The notes under the pieces: model-generated | What the model was told of the DNA's origin: nothing | Seen by the model: only the letters and a program-made list of their open reading frames with translations | Database searches by the model: none | In this document: in pieces, positions 1 through 9,162 of the stretch | Layout of the letters: the number at the start of each line of letters is the position of its first letter | How positions within the stretch are numbered: the stretch's first letter is position 1 | Program-made: the position numbers and the translations under genes | Assembly (NCBI RefSeq): GCF_000819725.1 | Contig: NZ_CDDH01000112.1 | Span: 54,785-118,784 of the forward strand | Source: Aeromonas australiensis | GTDB taxonomy: Bacteria; Pseudomonadota; Gammaproteobacteria; Enterobacterales; Aeromonadaceae | Length of the DNA stretch: 64,000 nt | Direction: 5' to 3'

Positions 1-356
1 TGCCGATGCCGATGGAGAAACTCGAGATCAATCGCGATGGCACCATCAGTGGTCGCCCGGAGGGGGCTGCCGCCAACTTGCCGGAAGATTTCCAGCGGAT
101 CAAGTTGGTCAACCCGGCAGCCGATGCGGTGGAGAAGGGGCAAGATGGTCTGTTTCGCCGCAAAGATGGTCAAAATGAACCTGCTTCGGCCAATGTCGGT
201 CTGATTGCCGGCTCCCTTGAGGGGAGTAACGTCAATGTGGTGGATGAGATGACCAACCTGATCCGGTTGCAACGTCAGTTCGAAACCCAGGTAAAGATGA
301 TGAAGACGGCCCAGGAAAATGACGAGGCCCAAAACCAGTTGCTGCGTATCAGCTAA
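1..356 (+). CDS. flgF: FlgF, proximal rod protein (3' end only)
   Basis: This is the C-terminal part of a flagellar rod protein; the gene begins before the window. The visible end carries the conserved C-terminal helix of rod/hook proteins, with EGSNVNVVDEMTNLIRLQRQFE close to the same segment of FlgG downstream. FlgF forms part of the proximal rod in the periplasm and is exported by the flagellar type III apparatus. The gene stops 15 bp before flgG with a GGAG ribosome site between them, so the two are clearly in one operon. Identity rests on the rod-family C-terminus plus its position immediately before flgG; FlgF rather than another rod protein is inferred from the canonical flgF-flgG order. 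Confidence 0.88.
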   Translation, partial: PMPMEKLEINRDGTISGRPEGAAANLPEDFQRIKLVNPAADAVEKGQDGLFRRKDGQNEPASANVGLIAGSLEGSNVNVVDEMTNLIRLQRQFETQVKMMKTAQENDEAQNQLLRIS

Positions 357-371
357 TCAAGGAGTTACACC

Positions 372-1160
372 ATGAACCCTGCTCTCTGGATCAGCAAGAC
401 CGGCTTGGATGCTCAGCAGACCAATATCTCGGTCACCTCGAACAATCTGGCGAACGCCAGCACCGTGGGCTTCAAGAAATCGCGGGCTATCTTCGAGGAT
501 CTGCTTTATCAAAATATCAATCAGCCAGGTGGCCGCTCATCGGCGGATACCGAGCTCCCCTCTGGCTTGATGCTGGGGGCGGGGGCCAAGGTGGTGGCGA
601 CCCAGAAAAATCACAGCCAGGGCAACGTGCAAACCACCGACAACTCGCTGGATTTGATGATCAGTGGCCGTGGCTACTTTGAAATTCAACTGCCAGATGG
701 TAGTGCAGCCTATACCCGTAACGGTCAGTTCACCCTTAATGATGAAGGGACCATAGTGACTCCGGGTAATGGTTACCCCCTGCAACCTGAAATCCAGATC
801 CCGGAAAATGCCCAGAGCGTAACGGTGAGTACAGATGGGCAGGTATCGGTGCAGTTCAAGGGCGATGGCGCTTCTCAGGTTGTCGGCCAGATCAATATTT
901 CCGATTTTGTCAACGCCAGCGGTTTGCAACCCATGGGTGAGAACATGTTTGTCGAAACCCAGTCGAGTGGCGCCGCCATTCAGGGAGTCGCCGGTGCAGA
1001 TGGCCTGGGGGTGATCAAACAGGGCATGTTGGAGAGTTCCAACGTCAATGTGACCGAAGAGCTGGTGAACCTCATTCAGGCTCAGCGGGTCTATGAGATG
1101 AACTCCAAGGTACTCTCCGCCGTGGATGGCATGATGTCCTTCCTGATCCAGCGTACCTGA
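372..1160 (+). CDS. flgG: FlgG, distal rod protein
   Basis: This 262-residue protein has the family's usual length. It starts with the rod/hook N-terminal signature (MNPALWISKTGLDAQQTNI followed by SNNLANASTVGFKKSRA) and ends with the matching helix (ESSNVNVTEELVNLIQAQRVYEMNSKVLSA). It forms the distal rod, the drive shaft that crosses the P and L rings. There is no cleavable signal peptide, as expected for type III export. An AGGAG site precedes the ATG, and the gene lies between flgF and flgH in the classical order. Nothing looks broken or unusual. Confidence 0.97.
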   Translation: MNPALWISKTGLDAQQTNISVTSNNLANASTVGFKKSRAIFEDLLYQNINQPGGRSSADTELPSGLMLGAGAKVVATQKNHSQGNVQTTDNSLDLMISGRGYFEIQLPDGSAAYTRNGQFTLNDEGTIVTPGNGYPLQPEIQIPENAQSVTVSTDGQVSVQFKGDGASQVVGQINISDFVNASGLQPMGENMFVETQSSGAAIQGVAGADGLGVIKQGMLESSNVNVTEELVNLIQAQRVYEMNSKVLSAVDGMMSFLIQRT

Positions 1161-1171
1161 TTAGGAGGTGC

Positions 1172-1846
1172 ATGATGAAAGCCATATGGATATTGGGATT
1201 GCTGGTGCTGGGAGGGTGTAGCAGTACGCCCAATACGCCCAGGCCTGATGACCCCGAATTTGCCCCTGTTTATGGTGAATCGGAGCCCGTCTCGATGCGG
1301 CCGACAGGCGCTATTTTCCAGCCGGATCAAGTTAATAGCATCTATTCGGATATCAAGGCACACAAAGTTGGTGACATCATCACCATCGAGTTGGCGGAGT
1401 CGACCTCTGCCTCGAAAAAGGCCAATACCCAGAGTGGCAAGGACAATAAATTCAATCTGGATCCGGTCAGATTGGGCGGCGTGCCAGTCACCGCCAGTCC
1501 CTATGATCTCTCGGCCTCCATCGGTCAAAACAGTGCATTCAAGGGCCAGGCCAAGGCGGATCAGAGTAACAGCTTGCAGGGTAATATTTCGGTCAGTGTG
1601 GCCAAGGTACTGCCCAACGGCAATCTGGTGGTGCGTGGCGAGAAGTGGATCATGCTCAACAATGGCAATGAATATATCCGGATCACCGGTCTTATTCGCC
1701 CGGAGGATGTGACCTCGGAAAACAGCGTCTCGTCCCAGAAGGTAGCCAATGCCCGCATCCACTATGGTGGTACCGGCGATCTGGCCAATAGCCAGGAGCA
1801 AGGGTGGTTGACCAGCTTTTTCAACGGGCCCTGGTGGCCGCTCTAG
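1172..1846 (+). CDS. flgH: FlgH, flagellar L-ring lipoprotein
   Basis: FlgH makes the outer-membrane L ring, the bushing around the distal rod. The 224-residue product opens with a lipoprotein signal ending in a lipobox (LVLGGC, Cys at about residue 15). It contains the family core [19 protein letters not shown] and ends with the typical SNNGPWWPL-like tail ([10 protein letters not shown]). An AGGAGG site lies just before the ATG at 1172, 11 bp after flgG. Two adjacent ATG codons make the start uncertain by one residue. The flgI start lies only a few bases beyond this stop. Confidence 0.97.
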   Translation: MMKAIWILGLLVLGGCSSTPNTPRPDDPEFAPVYGESEPVSMRPTGAIFQPDQVNSIYSDIKAHKVGDIITIELAESTSASKKANTQSGKDNKFNLDPVRLGGVPVTASPYDLSASIGQNSAFKGQAKADQSNSLQGNISVSVAKVLPNGNLVVRGEKWIMLNNGNEYIRITGLIRPEDVTSENSVSSQKVANARIHYGGTGDLANSQEQGWLTSFFNGPWWPL

Positions 1847-1854
1847 GAGATGTT

Positions 1855-2952
1855 ATGAAGTCACTCCGTCTTGTCACACTGCTCTGCTGTCTGCTGCCCT
1901 TGGGCGTGGCCAATGCTGCCCGGATCAAGGACATCAGCTCGGTTGAAGGGGTGCGTAGCAACCAGTTGATCGGTTACGGTCTGGTCGTGGGGTTGCCCGG
2001 TACCGGTGAGAAGAACAACGCGTTTACCGAGCAGACCTTCCGTACCATGCTCAACAACTTTGGCATCAAGGTTCCGGACAATATCAAGCCCAAGATCAAG
2101 GATGTGGCGCCGGTGGCAATCCATGCTGATCTGCCACCGTTTGCCAAGCCGGGTCAGACTATCGATGTGACAGTGTCGGCCATCGGCGAGGCCAAGAGCC
2201 TGCGGGGCGGCACCTTGCTGCAGAGCTTCCTGAAAGGACTTGATGGTCGGGTTTATGCGGTTGCCCAGGGCAGTCTGGTTGTCGGCGGCCTGGGTGCCGA
2301 GGGGGCGGATGGCTCCAAAGTAGTGATCAATACCCCGACCGTGGGGCGAATAGCCAACGGTGCAACTGTCGAGCGGGAAGTGCCCAACTCATTCAGTCAG
2401 GGGGACACCATTACGTTCAACCTCAACCGCCCCGATTTTACCACGGCACGCCGGTTGGCCGATGTGGTGAACGATCTGGTGGGGCCTAATACCGCCCAGG
2501 CACTTGATGCCACCTCGGTCAAGGTCTATGCCCCGCGGGATCCGGGTCAGCGTGTGTCCTATCTCGCCACCATCGAAAATCTGGAGGTGGACCCGGCCAA
2601 CGAGGCGGCCAAGATCATCGTCAACTCTCGCACCGGTACCATTGTCATTGGCAGTCAGGTCAGGCTGAAACCGGCAGCCATCAGCCATGGTGGCTTGACG
2701 GTGACCATCGCCGAAAACCAGCAGGTCTCCCAGCCCAACCCGCTGGCGGGAGGAGAGACGACGGTGACCAACAACTCGACTATCAATGTCCAGCAGGAGC
2801 CGGGGCGGATGTTCAAGTTTGATACTGGTGCGACCCTGGATGACCTGGTCCGTGCAGTCAATCAGGTCGGGGTCGCCCCTGGTGACTTGATGGCAATACT
2901 CGAAGCGCTGCAGCAGGCCGGCGCGATCCAGGGTCAGTTGGTCATACTGTAA
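1855..2952 (+). CDS. flgI: FlgI, flagellar P-ring protein
   Basis: FlgI assembles into the periplasmic P ring around the rod. I place the start at 1855, not at an upstream in-frame codon at 1804, because TAGGAGATGTT sits just before it and the product then begins with a clean Sec signal peptide ([11 protein letters not shown] to VANA, about 21 residues). The mature protein begins [21 protein letters not shown], which is diagnostic. The length is 365 residues, as usual. Start 1855 leaves an 8-bp gap from the flgH stop. Export is by Sec, unlike the rod proteins on either side. Confidence 0.97.
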   Translation: MKSLRLVTLLCCLLPLGVANAARIKDISSVEGVRSNQLIGYGLVVGLPGTGEKNNAFTEQTFRTMLNNFGIKVPDNIKPKIKDVAPVAIHADLPPFAKPGQTIDVTVSAIGEAKSLRGGTLLQSFLKGLDGRVYAVAQGSLVVGGLGAEGADGSKVVINTPTVGRIANGATVEREVPNSFSQGDTITFNLNRPDFTTARRLADVVNDLVGPNTAQALDATSVKVYAPRDPGQRVSYLATIENLEVDPANEAAKIIVNSRTGTIVIGSQVRLKPAAISHGGLTVTIAENQQVSQPNPLAGGETTVTNNSTINVQQEPGRMFKFDTGATLDDLVRAVNQVGVAPGDLMAILEALQQAGAIQGQLVIL

Positions 2953-2995
2953 CAGGTGGCAAGTGATTGCCACAGGTGGCAATGAGGTAAGCAAA

Positions 2996-4069
2996 ATGGC
3001 GGAGTTTGACAGCAACAGTGGCATGAATCTCGGGATGGTACAGGAGATCAAGAACCTGGATCGTCTGCGCCAGATGAGCCAAAGCGAAGCGGGACAGGCC
3101 GACGCGCTCAAGAGTGCGTCACGCCAGTTCGAGTCAATCTTTACCCAGATGCTGTTTCAGGGCATGCGTCAGGCCAACGGTGTGTTGACTCAGGACAACC
3201 CCATGAGCAGCAGCTATACCCGCTTCTATGAAGGCATGCTGGACGAACAGCGGGTGGCTGATATGTCCAGCAAGGGAGGGTTGGGACTGGCAGAGATGGT
3301 GGCCAAACAGTTCTCTCCAGAGACCTTTACCCATCAGGATGGACGGGTGCTCAAGATGCCACAGCGTACTGAGCGGGCCTACAAGCCCTATCTGCCCCCC
3401 AGCGCGGCTGCCGATGATTTGATCGCGGCGTCAAAAGTTGGCAAAGATTTTGCTGAAAATAAAATGATAGAGGGGCGCGAGGATAGCCTCAAGCGGGCGA
3501 TGCCTCACAAAGTTGCTCGCAGCGTGCCGCCCATGGGGCGCATAGGTAACGCAGAGGGCAAGGTCGGCGGGAGTGGCAGCAAAGCGTTTGATACCCCGGA
3601 AGAGTTCGTCAATCGCCTTATGCCACTGGCCAAAAAGGCGGCTGACAAGCTCGGTTTAAGTCCGGCGGCACTGGTCGCTCAGGCTGCACTGGAGAGTGGT
3701 TGGGGCAAGCGGGTGATCAAGAATGGGGATGGGCAGATGACCCATAACCTGTTTGGCATCAAAGCGGATCCTCGCTGGCAAGGGCCCAAGGCCGTGGTCA
3801 GCACCCTGGAGTATGAACAAGGTGTGGCCTCCCGCCAGAAAGCGGCATTTCGCTCTTATGAGTCGTTTGAAGAGAGCTTCAATGACTACGTGGACTTCCT
3901 CACCTCCGGCTCCCGCTATAAGGGGGCCCTGGCGAAAGTGGATAGCCCGGACCGCTATTTCGAGGCGTTGCAGCAGGCCGGTTATGCCACTGACCCGCAT
4001 TACGCCAGAAAACTGAAACAGGTATTGCGCAGTGATGTGATTGCGCAATACAACGAGATGGAGCTGTAA
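2996..4069 (+). CDS. flgJ: FlgJ, rod-capping peptidoglycan hydrolase
   Basis: FlgJ caps the growing rod and opens the peptidoglycan. The N-terminal half (about residues 35-100, containing ASRQFESIFTQMLFQGMRQAN) is the rod-binding domain. The C-terminal half, from about residue 195, is a glucosaminidase domain with the catalytic Glu in AALESGWG (E233). The start at 2996 has GAGGT eight bases upstream; a GTG at 2963 is in frame but has no site and would add residues unlike the family. The 357-residue length fits dual-domain FlgJ. It is followed three bases later by flgK. Confidence 0.96.
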   Translation: MAEFDSNSGMNLGMVQEIKNLDRLRQMSQSEAGQADALKSASRQFESIFTQMLFQGMRQANGVLTQDNPMSSSYTRFYEGMLDEQRVADMSSKGGLGLAEMVAKQFSPETFTHQDGRVLKMPQRTERAYKPYLPPSAAADDLIAASKVGKDFAENKMIEGREDSLKRAMPHKVARSVPPMGRIGNAEGKVGGSGSKAFDTPEEFVNRLMPLAKKAADKLGLSPAALVAQAALESGWGKRVIKNGDGQMTHNLFGIKADPRWQGPKAVVSTLEYEQGVASRQKAAFRSYESFEESFNDYVDFLTSGSRYKGALAKVDSPDRYFEALQQAGYATDPHYARKLKQVLRSDVIAQYNEMEL

Positions 4070-4072
4070 CGT

Positions 4073-6076
4073 ATGGCAGTCGATCTGCTTGGAATTGGGA
4101 CATCAGGTGTGCTGGCTCATCAGCGCTTGCTGCAGACCACCAGTAACAACATAGTGAACGTCAATAGCCAGGGCTATGTGCGTGAGCGTACGCTGGTGTA
4201 TACCAACACTGTCGGTCTTGGTACCGGTGACCTCAAGACCGAGCGGGTGATCAACGACTATATGCAGGGGGAGGTGCGTCGTGACACTTCCGCCTATCAC
4301 GCCTCCCTGAACCATTACCAACAGCTGGCGGGTATTGACCGCTTGTTGGGGGATACCGGCAACAGCGTCGGGGCAGCCATTGCCTCCTATTTTAAAGCAT
4401 TTCACTCAGCCAATGAGTCACCTGCCGAGATCGGTGGGCGCAAGGTGGTGATGACTGAAATGAGTGGCATGGTTAATCGGTTTAATACCCTCTCGGCCCA
4501 GTTCGACAAACAGAGCGATATCCTCAATACCCGCATTGAGGATGAAACCAAACAGGTTAATAGCTTGCTGACCAGCATCAATGATCTCAACCAGGCCATT
4601 ATCCGTACCCAGGGGTCACCGGAAGAGAACCTGATGCTGTTTGATCAGCGGGATGAGGCGATTCGCCAGCTTTCGGAGAAGATGGATATTCGCACCGTTG
4701 CCCAACCCAACGGCAGCATGCTGGTCAATATGAGTACTGGTCACTCGCTGATCCTCGATGGAGGCGTTGCCCAGTTTAAAGTGGTGGCGGGCGATCCCGA
4801 CTCCCGCCATCAGGAGTTGTTGTTGACGCTGGGGAATAATCAGGCGCTCATCGATAACGAGACTTTCGGGGGGGGCATGGGAGGCTTGTTCAAAGCGCGC
4901 ACCGATCTTGAGCCAACCAAGCGTGAGTTGGGCCAGCTTGCCGTGGCGATGGCCGATGCCATGAACCAGCAAAACCGCCTCGGGATGGATCTGGATAATG
5001 AAATTGGTGGCGATATCTTCAAATTGCCCATCAGCAAAGGGCTCCCCTATGCCAACAATACGGGAACGACGGGGGCGAATGTCAGCTTTATGCCAGGCAA
5101 GGGGACATCCGTTACGCCGTTTGATTACGAAGTGCGTTTTAGCAGTGCTACCGGTTTTGAGGTGTTTTCGTTGGACAAAGCGGGTAACCGTACCTCTGTG
5201 GCGACAGGTAGCACGCCGCCGACGACCTTTGAATTGCCAGATCATGGGATCGCGATCGATTTTACCGGTACCCCAGCGGCAGGGGACAAGCTACTGCTAC
5301 AACCCACCAAGAGTGCGGCGGCTGGGCTGGAACAGCTGATCACCCGACCGGAAGATTTGGCATTGGCCTCTCCGCTTAAAGTGGAAAAGACCACCAATAA
5401 TGGCGGTGGCGCAGATATCAAGCTGGGTGGTGTATTCAATACCGGAGCAGGATCAGGTTTTGGTACCAATAGTCTGAGCCCGACAGCGCCTCAGGTCGTC
5501 AAGATTGACGCCAACGGTAACTATCAGGTGTTTCAAGCCGATGGCACTACCCTGATTGGCACTGCCCCTGCGAGCAGCAAAGGGCAAAACCTGATGTCGG
5601 CGATCGTCAACCCTTTCCCCGCCGGAGCCGCAGTCTATGCCAACCCGAAACAGGCCCCCGGCTACGAGTTCAGCATCACCGGAACGGTGAATGCTAACGA
5701 CAGCTTCAAGCTTAGCTACAACAGCAATGGCTTTGCCGATAACAGCAATGGCCTGGTGCTGGCCGAGCTGCAAAACAAGGATCTGGTGCGCAAGAGCACC
5801 AATGGTGGTACGACCAATGACAAGATGACCTTTAACCAAGCCTATTCCGGATTGGTGATGGAAGTCGGTAACAATACCAGTCAAGCAAATACCTTGCTTA
5901 AGGCCAATGAATCCAAGTTGCTCCAGAGCACCGGCATCTTTGAAAGCGTGTCAGGGGTCAACCTGGAGGAGGAAGCCGCCAATCTGATCCGCTTCCAGCA
6001 ATCCTATGCGGCATCTGCTCAGGTAGTCAGTACCGCCAAAACCATCTTCGATACACTGCTCTCTTCCGTGAGGTAA
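4073..6076 (+). CDS. flgK: FlgK, hook-filament junction protein 1
   Basis: FlgK (HAP1) is the first junction layer between hook and filament. The N-terminus has the family signature (LLGIGTSGVLAHQRLLQTTSNNIVNVNSQGYVRE) and the C-terminus the paired helix (SGVNLEEEAANLIRFQQSYAASAQVVSTAKTIFDTLL). At 667 residues it is longer than the enterobacterial protein; the extra sequence lies in the surface-exposed middle. Codons 266-268 contain an unbroken run of eight G residues (4868-4875), a possible slippage site. The gene starts three bases after flgJ and ends four bases before flgL. Confidence 0.96.
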   Translation: MAVDLLGIGTSGVLAHQRLLQTTSNNIVNVNSQGYVRERTLVYTNTVGLGTGDLKTERVINDYMQGEVRRDTSAYHASLNHYQQLAGIDRLLGDTGNSVGAAIASYFKAFHSANESPAEIGGRKVVMTEMSGMVNRFNTLSAQFDKQSDILNTRIEDETKQVNSLLTSINDLNQAIIRTQGSPEENLMLFDQRDEAIRQLSEKMDIRTVAQPNGSMLVNMSTGHSLILDGGVAQFKVVAGDPDSRHQELLLTLGNNQALIDNETFGGGMGGLFKARTDLEPTKRELGQLAVAMADAMNQQNRLGMDLDNEIGGDIFKLPISKGLPYANNTGTTGANVSFMPGKGTSVTPFDYEVRFSSATGFEVFSLDKAGNRTSVATGSTPPTTFELPDHGIAIDFTGTPAAGDKLLLQPTKSAAAGLEQLITRPEDLALASPLKVEKTTNNGGGADIKLGGVFNTGAGSGFGTNSLSPTAPQVVKIDANGNYQVFQADGTTLIGTAPASSKGQNLMSAIVNPFPAGAAVYANPKQAPGYEFSITGTVNANDSFKLSYNSNGFADNSNGLVLAELQNKDLVRKSTNGGTTNDKMTFNQAYSGLVMEVGNNTSQANTLLKANESKLLQSTGIFESVSGVNLEEEAANLIRFQQSYAASAQVVSTAKTIFDTLLSSVR

Positions 6077-6080
6077 CGTC

Positions 6081-7289
6081 ATGCGCATTACTACCAACAT
6101 GATCTATGACCGGAACCTCTACTCGCTGACCAATACCAACGAACGGTTGAACAAGGCCTACCAGCAGTTGCAAACCGGTAATAAATTCCAGACTGCCGGT
6201 GAAGACCCAGCGGGGATGAGCCAGAAGATGGCGTTGACCAAGGAGATCGACCTGTTCAAGCAGTACAGTGTCAATGGCAGTTTGCTGGAAAATAGTCTGG
6301 GCCACGAGGAGACGGTATTGGCATCAATAAATACAGCGATGCAAAGTGCCCAAACCCTGATCCAGAAATCTAACAATGGAGCTATCAGTCTGGATGACCG
6401 CAAGGCGATCGCCAGTGAGTTGGAAGGTCTCCAGCAGCAGATATTTGACCTGATGAATAGCAAGAATTCGTCTGGTGAATTTATATTTGGCGGGAATCAA
6501 AGCAAGACCCAGCCTTATATAAAAGATGCCAACGGAAAATATATTTATCAGGGTGACCCCGGGCAGCGACATATTCAGGTATCACCAACCGTTCAGATTG
6601 CTGCCAATGATTCCGGCCAGGATCTGTTTGAGATTGTAGCGACGCGAAGGACTGCCAGCGCTGCCAGTGCCGATATCCAAGTCAGGATTGGCGACCAGGG
6701 TAACTTTGATAATTTTTTTAAATCCAGTTACAACCCTGCGCTGCCAGTCAACAGCTATACCGTGTCTACCGCCCTGGGTCCGCCTGACACTTATGAGATT
6801 CAGGACAGTGGTGGCGCGGTTCTACAAACGGGTGATTATACTCCCGGCAGCAAGATCCCCTTCAATGGTCTCGAGTTGACCCTGGATGTTCCCGCTGGCG
6901 GGGCAACCCAGCAGTTCAATCTCGATTCCCCCACGAATGACAATATATTGAACGGGATGTCAGAATTTATTACTGCGTTGCGTGACCCCAATATTTCAGC
7001 CGAGAGTTTTGAGCGGAAAGTGGTCGATGCCTCCGTCCATATGAATAATGCCCGCCTGAATATCGACCATGGATTGGGAGAGCTGGGGGGCCGGATGAAC
7101 AGTCTGGAGCAGGTGATAAACTCTAACGAGGGGTTAAGTATTCTCAATACCGAGGCAAGGGCCAAGGTTGCTGACATGGATCTCTATGAGGTCATTTCAA
7201 CGTTGGCAAAAGAGGATGCCGCCCTGAGTGCCTCACAGCTCTCTTTCAGCAAGATAAGTCGTCTGACGCTCTTTGATTACATCCGCTGA
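6081..7289 (+). CDS. flgL: FlgL, hook-filament junction protein 3
   Basis: FlgL (HAP3) forms the second junction layer and seeds filament assembly. The start MRITTNMIYDRNLYSLTNTNERLNKAYQQLQTG and the end (MDLYEVISTLAKEDAALSASQLSFSKISRLTLFDYIR) are the flagellin-like helices of FlgL. The length is 402 residues. It is the last gene of the visible operon: a hairpin follows at once and the next gene is mgtE, with no flagellin gene here. A central stretch of AT-richer codons around 6440-6750 falls in the variable exposed domain. Confidence 0.96.
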   Translation: MRITTNMIYDRNLYSLTNTNERLNKAYQQLQTGNKFQTAGEDPAGMSQKMALTKEIDLFKQYSVNGSLLENSLGHEETVLASINTAMQSAQTLIQKSNNGAISLDDRKAIASELEGLQQQIFDLMNSKNSSGEFIFGGNQSKTQPYIKDANGKYIYQGDPGQRHIQVSPTVQIAANDSGQDLFEIVATRRTASAASADIQVRIGDQGNFDNFFKSSYNPALPVNSYTVSTALGPPDTYEIQDSGGAVLQTGDYTPGSKIPFNGLELTLDVPAGGATQQFNLDSPTNDNILNGMSEFITALRDPNISAESFERKVVDASVHMNNARLNIDHGLGELGGRMNSLEQVINSNEGLSILNTEARAKVADMDLYEVISTLAKEDAALSASQLSFSKISRLTLFDYIR

Positions 7290-7316
7290 CAAGAGGCCTT
7301 TCGGGGCCTTCTTGTC
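7288..7316 (+). terminator. Hairpin closing the flagellar operon
   Basis: GACAAGAGGCC pairs with GGCCTTCTTGTC around a short loop, with one bulged base. It overlaps the flgL stop. There is no strong T run, so it may be an imperfect terminator or an mRNA-end stabiliser. Confidence 0.6.
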
Positions 7317-7473
7317 TGGTCGTGTCACGCAAACGATTTTGCAGCCCTTTCCCATCAATTGTAACAAGCTGTTGCCATTCCCATTTAAGAGTGGCTATGG
7401 GGTTGACCTCCCTGCGGGATTGGATAATCATGCCGCCCGCACAACAGAGGGTTGTGCGAATTATTTGCAGCAT

Positions 7474-7625
7474 CTCGTTAGGCGAGGCTCCTGTATAAAC
7501 ACAGGCCACTGATCTCACGACGTCCAGAGACGCCCAAGATCAGGACAGTTTTCATCGGATTAAGGTGTAAACCCAAGTGGCTTCCGGCATGCCGGATACG
7601 TTATACAGTGCTAAAGCTGGTACGT
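7474..7625 (+). promoter_or_regulatory. M-box (ykoK leader) magnesium riboswitch
   Basis: The leader of mgtE contains the conserved M-box blocks in order: CGTTAGGCGAGGCTCCTGTA, then GACGTCCAGAGACGCC, then ATTAAGGTGTAA, then CATGCCGGATACGTTATACAGTGCTAAAGCTG. These match the Mg2+-sensing ykoK leader known from mgtE and related genes. High Mg2+ normally folds the aptamer so that the downstream gene is shut off. The whole leader occupies most of the 469 bp between flgL and mgtE. Assignment is by motif recognition; a covariance-model search would confirm it. Confidence 0.9.
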
Positions 7626-7632
7626 GGGGATG

Positions 7633-7654
7633 ATGACACGCCGAACGGCGTCAT
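7633..7654 (+). terminator. Candidate expression-platform hairpin of the M-box
   Basis: ATGA-CA-CGCC, loop GAAC, GGCG-TCAT, followed by TTTCCTG. It lies eight bases after the aptamer and 105 bp before the mgtE start, where an Mg2+-controlled terminator would be expected. The T run is short, so the mechanism is uncertain. Confidence 0.5.
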
Positions 7655-7758
7655 TTCCTGCCTATTACTCGTCAATCAAATTGCTGTTTTCTTGTCGTTG
7701 CATCCGGCTATTTCCGGAGGCATTCAGGCTTGCCTGAAATCACATGAGGATATCTGTG

Positions 7759-9102
7759 ATGAAGAAAACACATACCATTCTTAACCGTCACCAACTGCTC
7801 GATCTGGCCGCCCTGCAGGGTTGGCTGGAACATAATCTGGATCCGGTTCAGCGTGCCGATCAACTGTTGACCCTGCGTCCGGAAGAGCTCAACTGCATCT
7901 TTGATACCCTGCCAATATCGCAAGGGGCCGAACTGCTTGGCTCACTCTCGGCCGAGAGTGCCGGGCGTCTGTTGCAGCGGCTCCATGGCAGCATCGTCAG
8001 CGTGTTGCAGGAGGCTATTCCCCGGCGCGAGATGGTGGCAATTCTGCGCAAACTGGGTCGTCAGGATCGCACCATGTTGCTGGCCCGCTTCCCGACCCAG
8101 GCGCAGGCCATGTATTACTCTCTGCTGGATTGGCCCACCGAGTCGGTGGGTGCCAACATGCGCCACGAGTATCTGGCGGTGCGGGAGGAGGACACGGTCG
8201 GTCACGCCAAACAGCTGATCCACGATGCCTGGGACAATGCCCAGCTGTTTCGCCATATCTATGTGGTCAACGGGGATGGTCGTCTGCAAGGGAGCCTCTC
8301 TCTCAAGACCTTGCTGATTGCCGACCCGCTGGCCAGTGTCGCGACCCTGATGGATCGGGAGACGGTACGGATCAACGCCCGTGCGGATCAGGAGTTGGCT
8401 GCACGCCTGCTCATCGATCGCGACCTCTCGGTTTTGCCGGTCGAGGATCAGGGGCGACTGGTCGGTATTTTCCACGTCGATGATGCGGCGGATATTCTGG
8501 AGCTCGAATCCACCGAGGATGCCGAGATGCAGGGGGGCTCATCACCGCTCGATACCCCTTACTTGCAGGCGACCCCCTGGCAGCTATGGCGTAAACGGGT
8601 GGGCTGGCTGCTTATCCTGTTTGTGGCGGAAGCCTACACCGGCACTGTGCTGCGGGCATTCGAGGAGCAGCTGGAAGCCGCGATTGCATTGGCCTTCTTT
8701 ATTCCGCTGCTGATCGGTACCGGTGGTAACAGCGGCACCCAGATCACCACCACCATAGTACGAGCCATGGCGGTCGGGGAGGTGAGCCTGCGCAACCTCG
8801 GCACCGTGCTGAAAAAGGAGCTCTCCACCGGTCTGCTGATCTCGGGTGCCATCGCCATGGCTGCCTGGGTGCGGGCATGGAGTCTTGGCGTCGGTCCCCA
8901 GATTGGCATGGTGGTGACCTTTACCATCATCGCCATCGTGCTTTGGAGTGCCACGGTCGCGTCCATTATCCCCATGGTGCTGCGTCGTTTACGCATCGAT
9001 CCGGCGGTGGTCTCTGCACCTTTCATCGCGACGCTGGTGGATGGTACCGGCCTTATCATCTACTTCGAGATGGCCAAGTGGTTGTTGCCCGAGTTGCAGT
9101 AA
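7759..9102 (+). CDS. mgtE: MgtE-family magnesium transporter
   Basis: MgtE is a dimeric Mg2+ channel of the inner membrane, gated by cytoplasmic Mg2+. The 447-residue product has the cytoplasmic N domain (about 1-125), two CBS domains (about 130-250) and a five-helix membrane domain from about 275, with the pore-family motif GTGGNSGTQ. I chose the ATG at 7759, which has AGGA eight bases upstream; an in-frame ATG at 7744 lacks a site. The M-box in the leader predicts expression only when Mg2+ is low. It is a single-gene unit with its own terminator. Confidence 0.95.
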   Translation: MKKTHTILNRHQLLDLAALQGWLEHNLDPVQRADQLLTLRPEELNCIFDTLPISQGAELLGSLSAESAGRLLQRLHGSIVSVLQEAIPRREMVAILRKLGRQDRTMLLARFPTQAQAMYYSLLDWPTESVGANMRHEYLAVREEDTVGHAKQLIHDAWDNAQLFRHIYVVNGDGRLQGSLSLKTLLIADPLASVATLMDRETVRINARADQELAARLLIDRDLSVLPVEDQGRLVGIFHVDDAADILELESTEDAEMQGGSSPLDTPYLQATPWQLWRKRVGWLLILFVAEAYTGTVLRAFEEQLEAAIALAFFIPLLIGTGGNSGTQITTTIVRAMAVGEVSLRNLGTVLKKELSTGLLISGAIAMAAWVRAWSLGVGPQIGMVVTFTIIAIVLWSATVASIIPMVLRRLRIDPAVVSAPFIATLVDGTGLIIYFEMAKWLLPELQ

Positions 9103-9118
9103 CCGGGAGATTGAGATG

Positions 9119-9146
9119 AAAAAGGCAGCCAGTGGGCTGCCTTTTT
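9119..9146. terminator. Bidirectional terminator between mgtE and ppx
   Basis: AAAAAGGCAGCC-AGTG-GGCTGCCTTTTT: a GC-rich stem with A and T runs on both sides, able to end both convergent transcripts. Confidence 0.9.
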
Positions 9147-9162
9147 CATTTATCTTTCCGGT

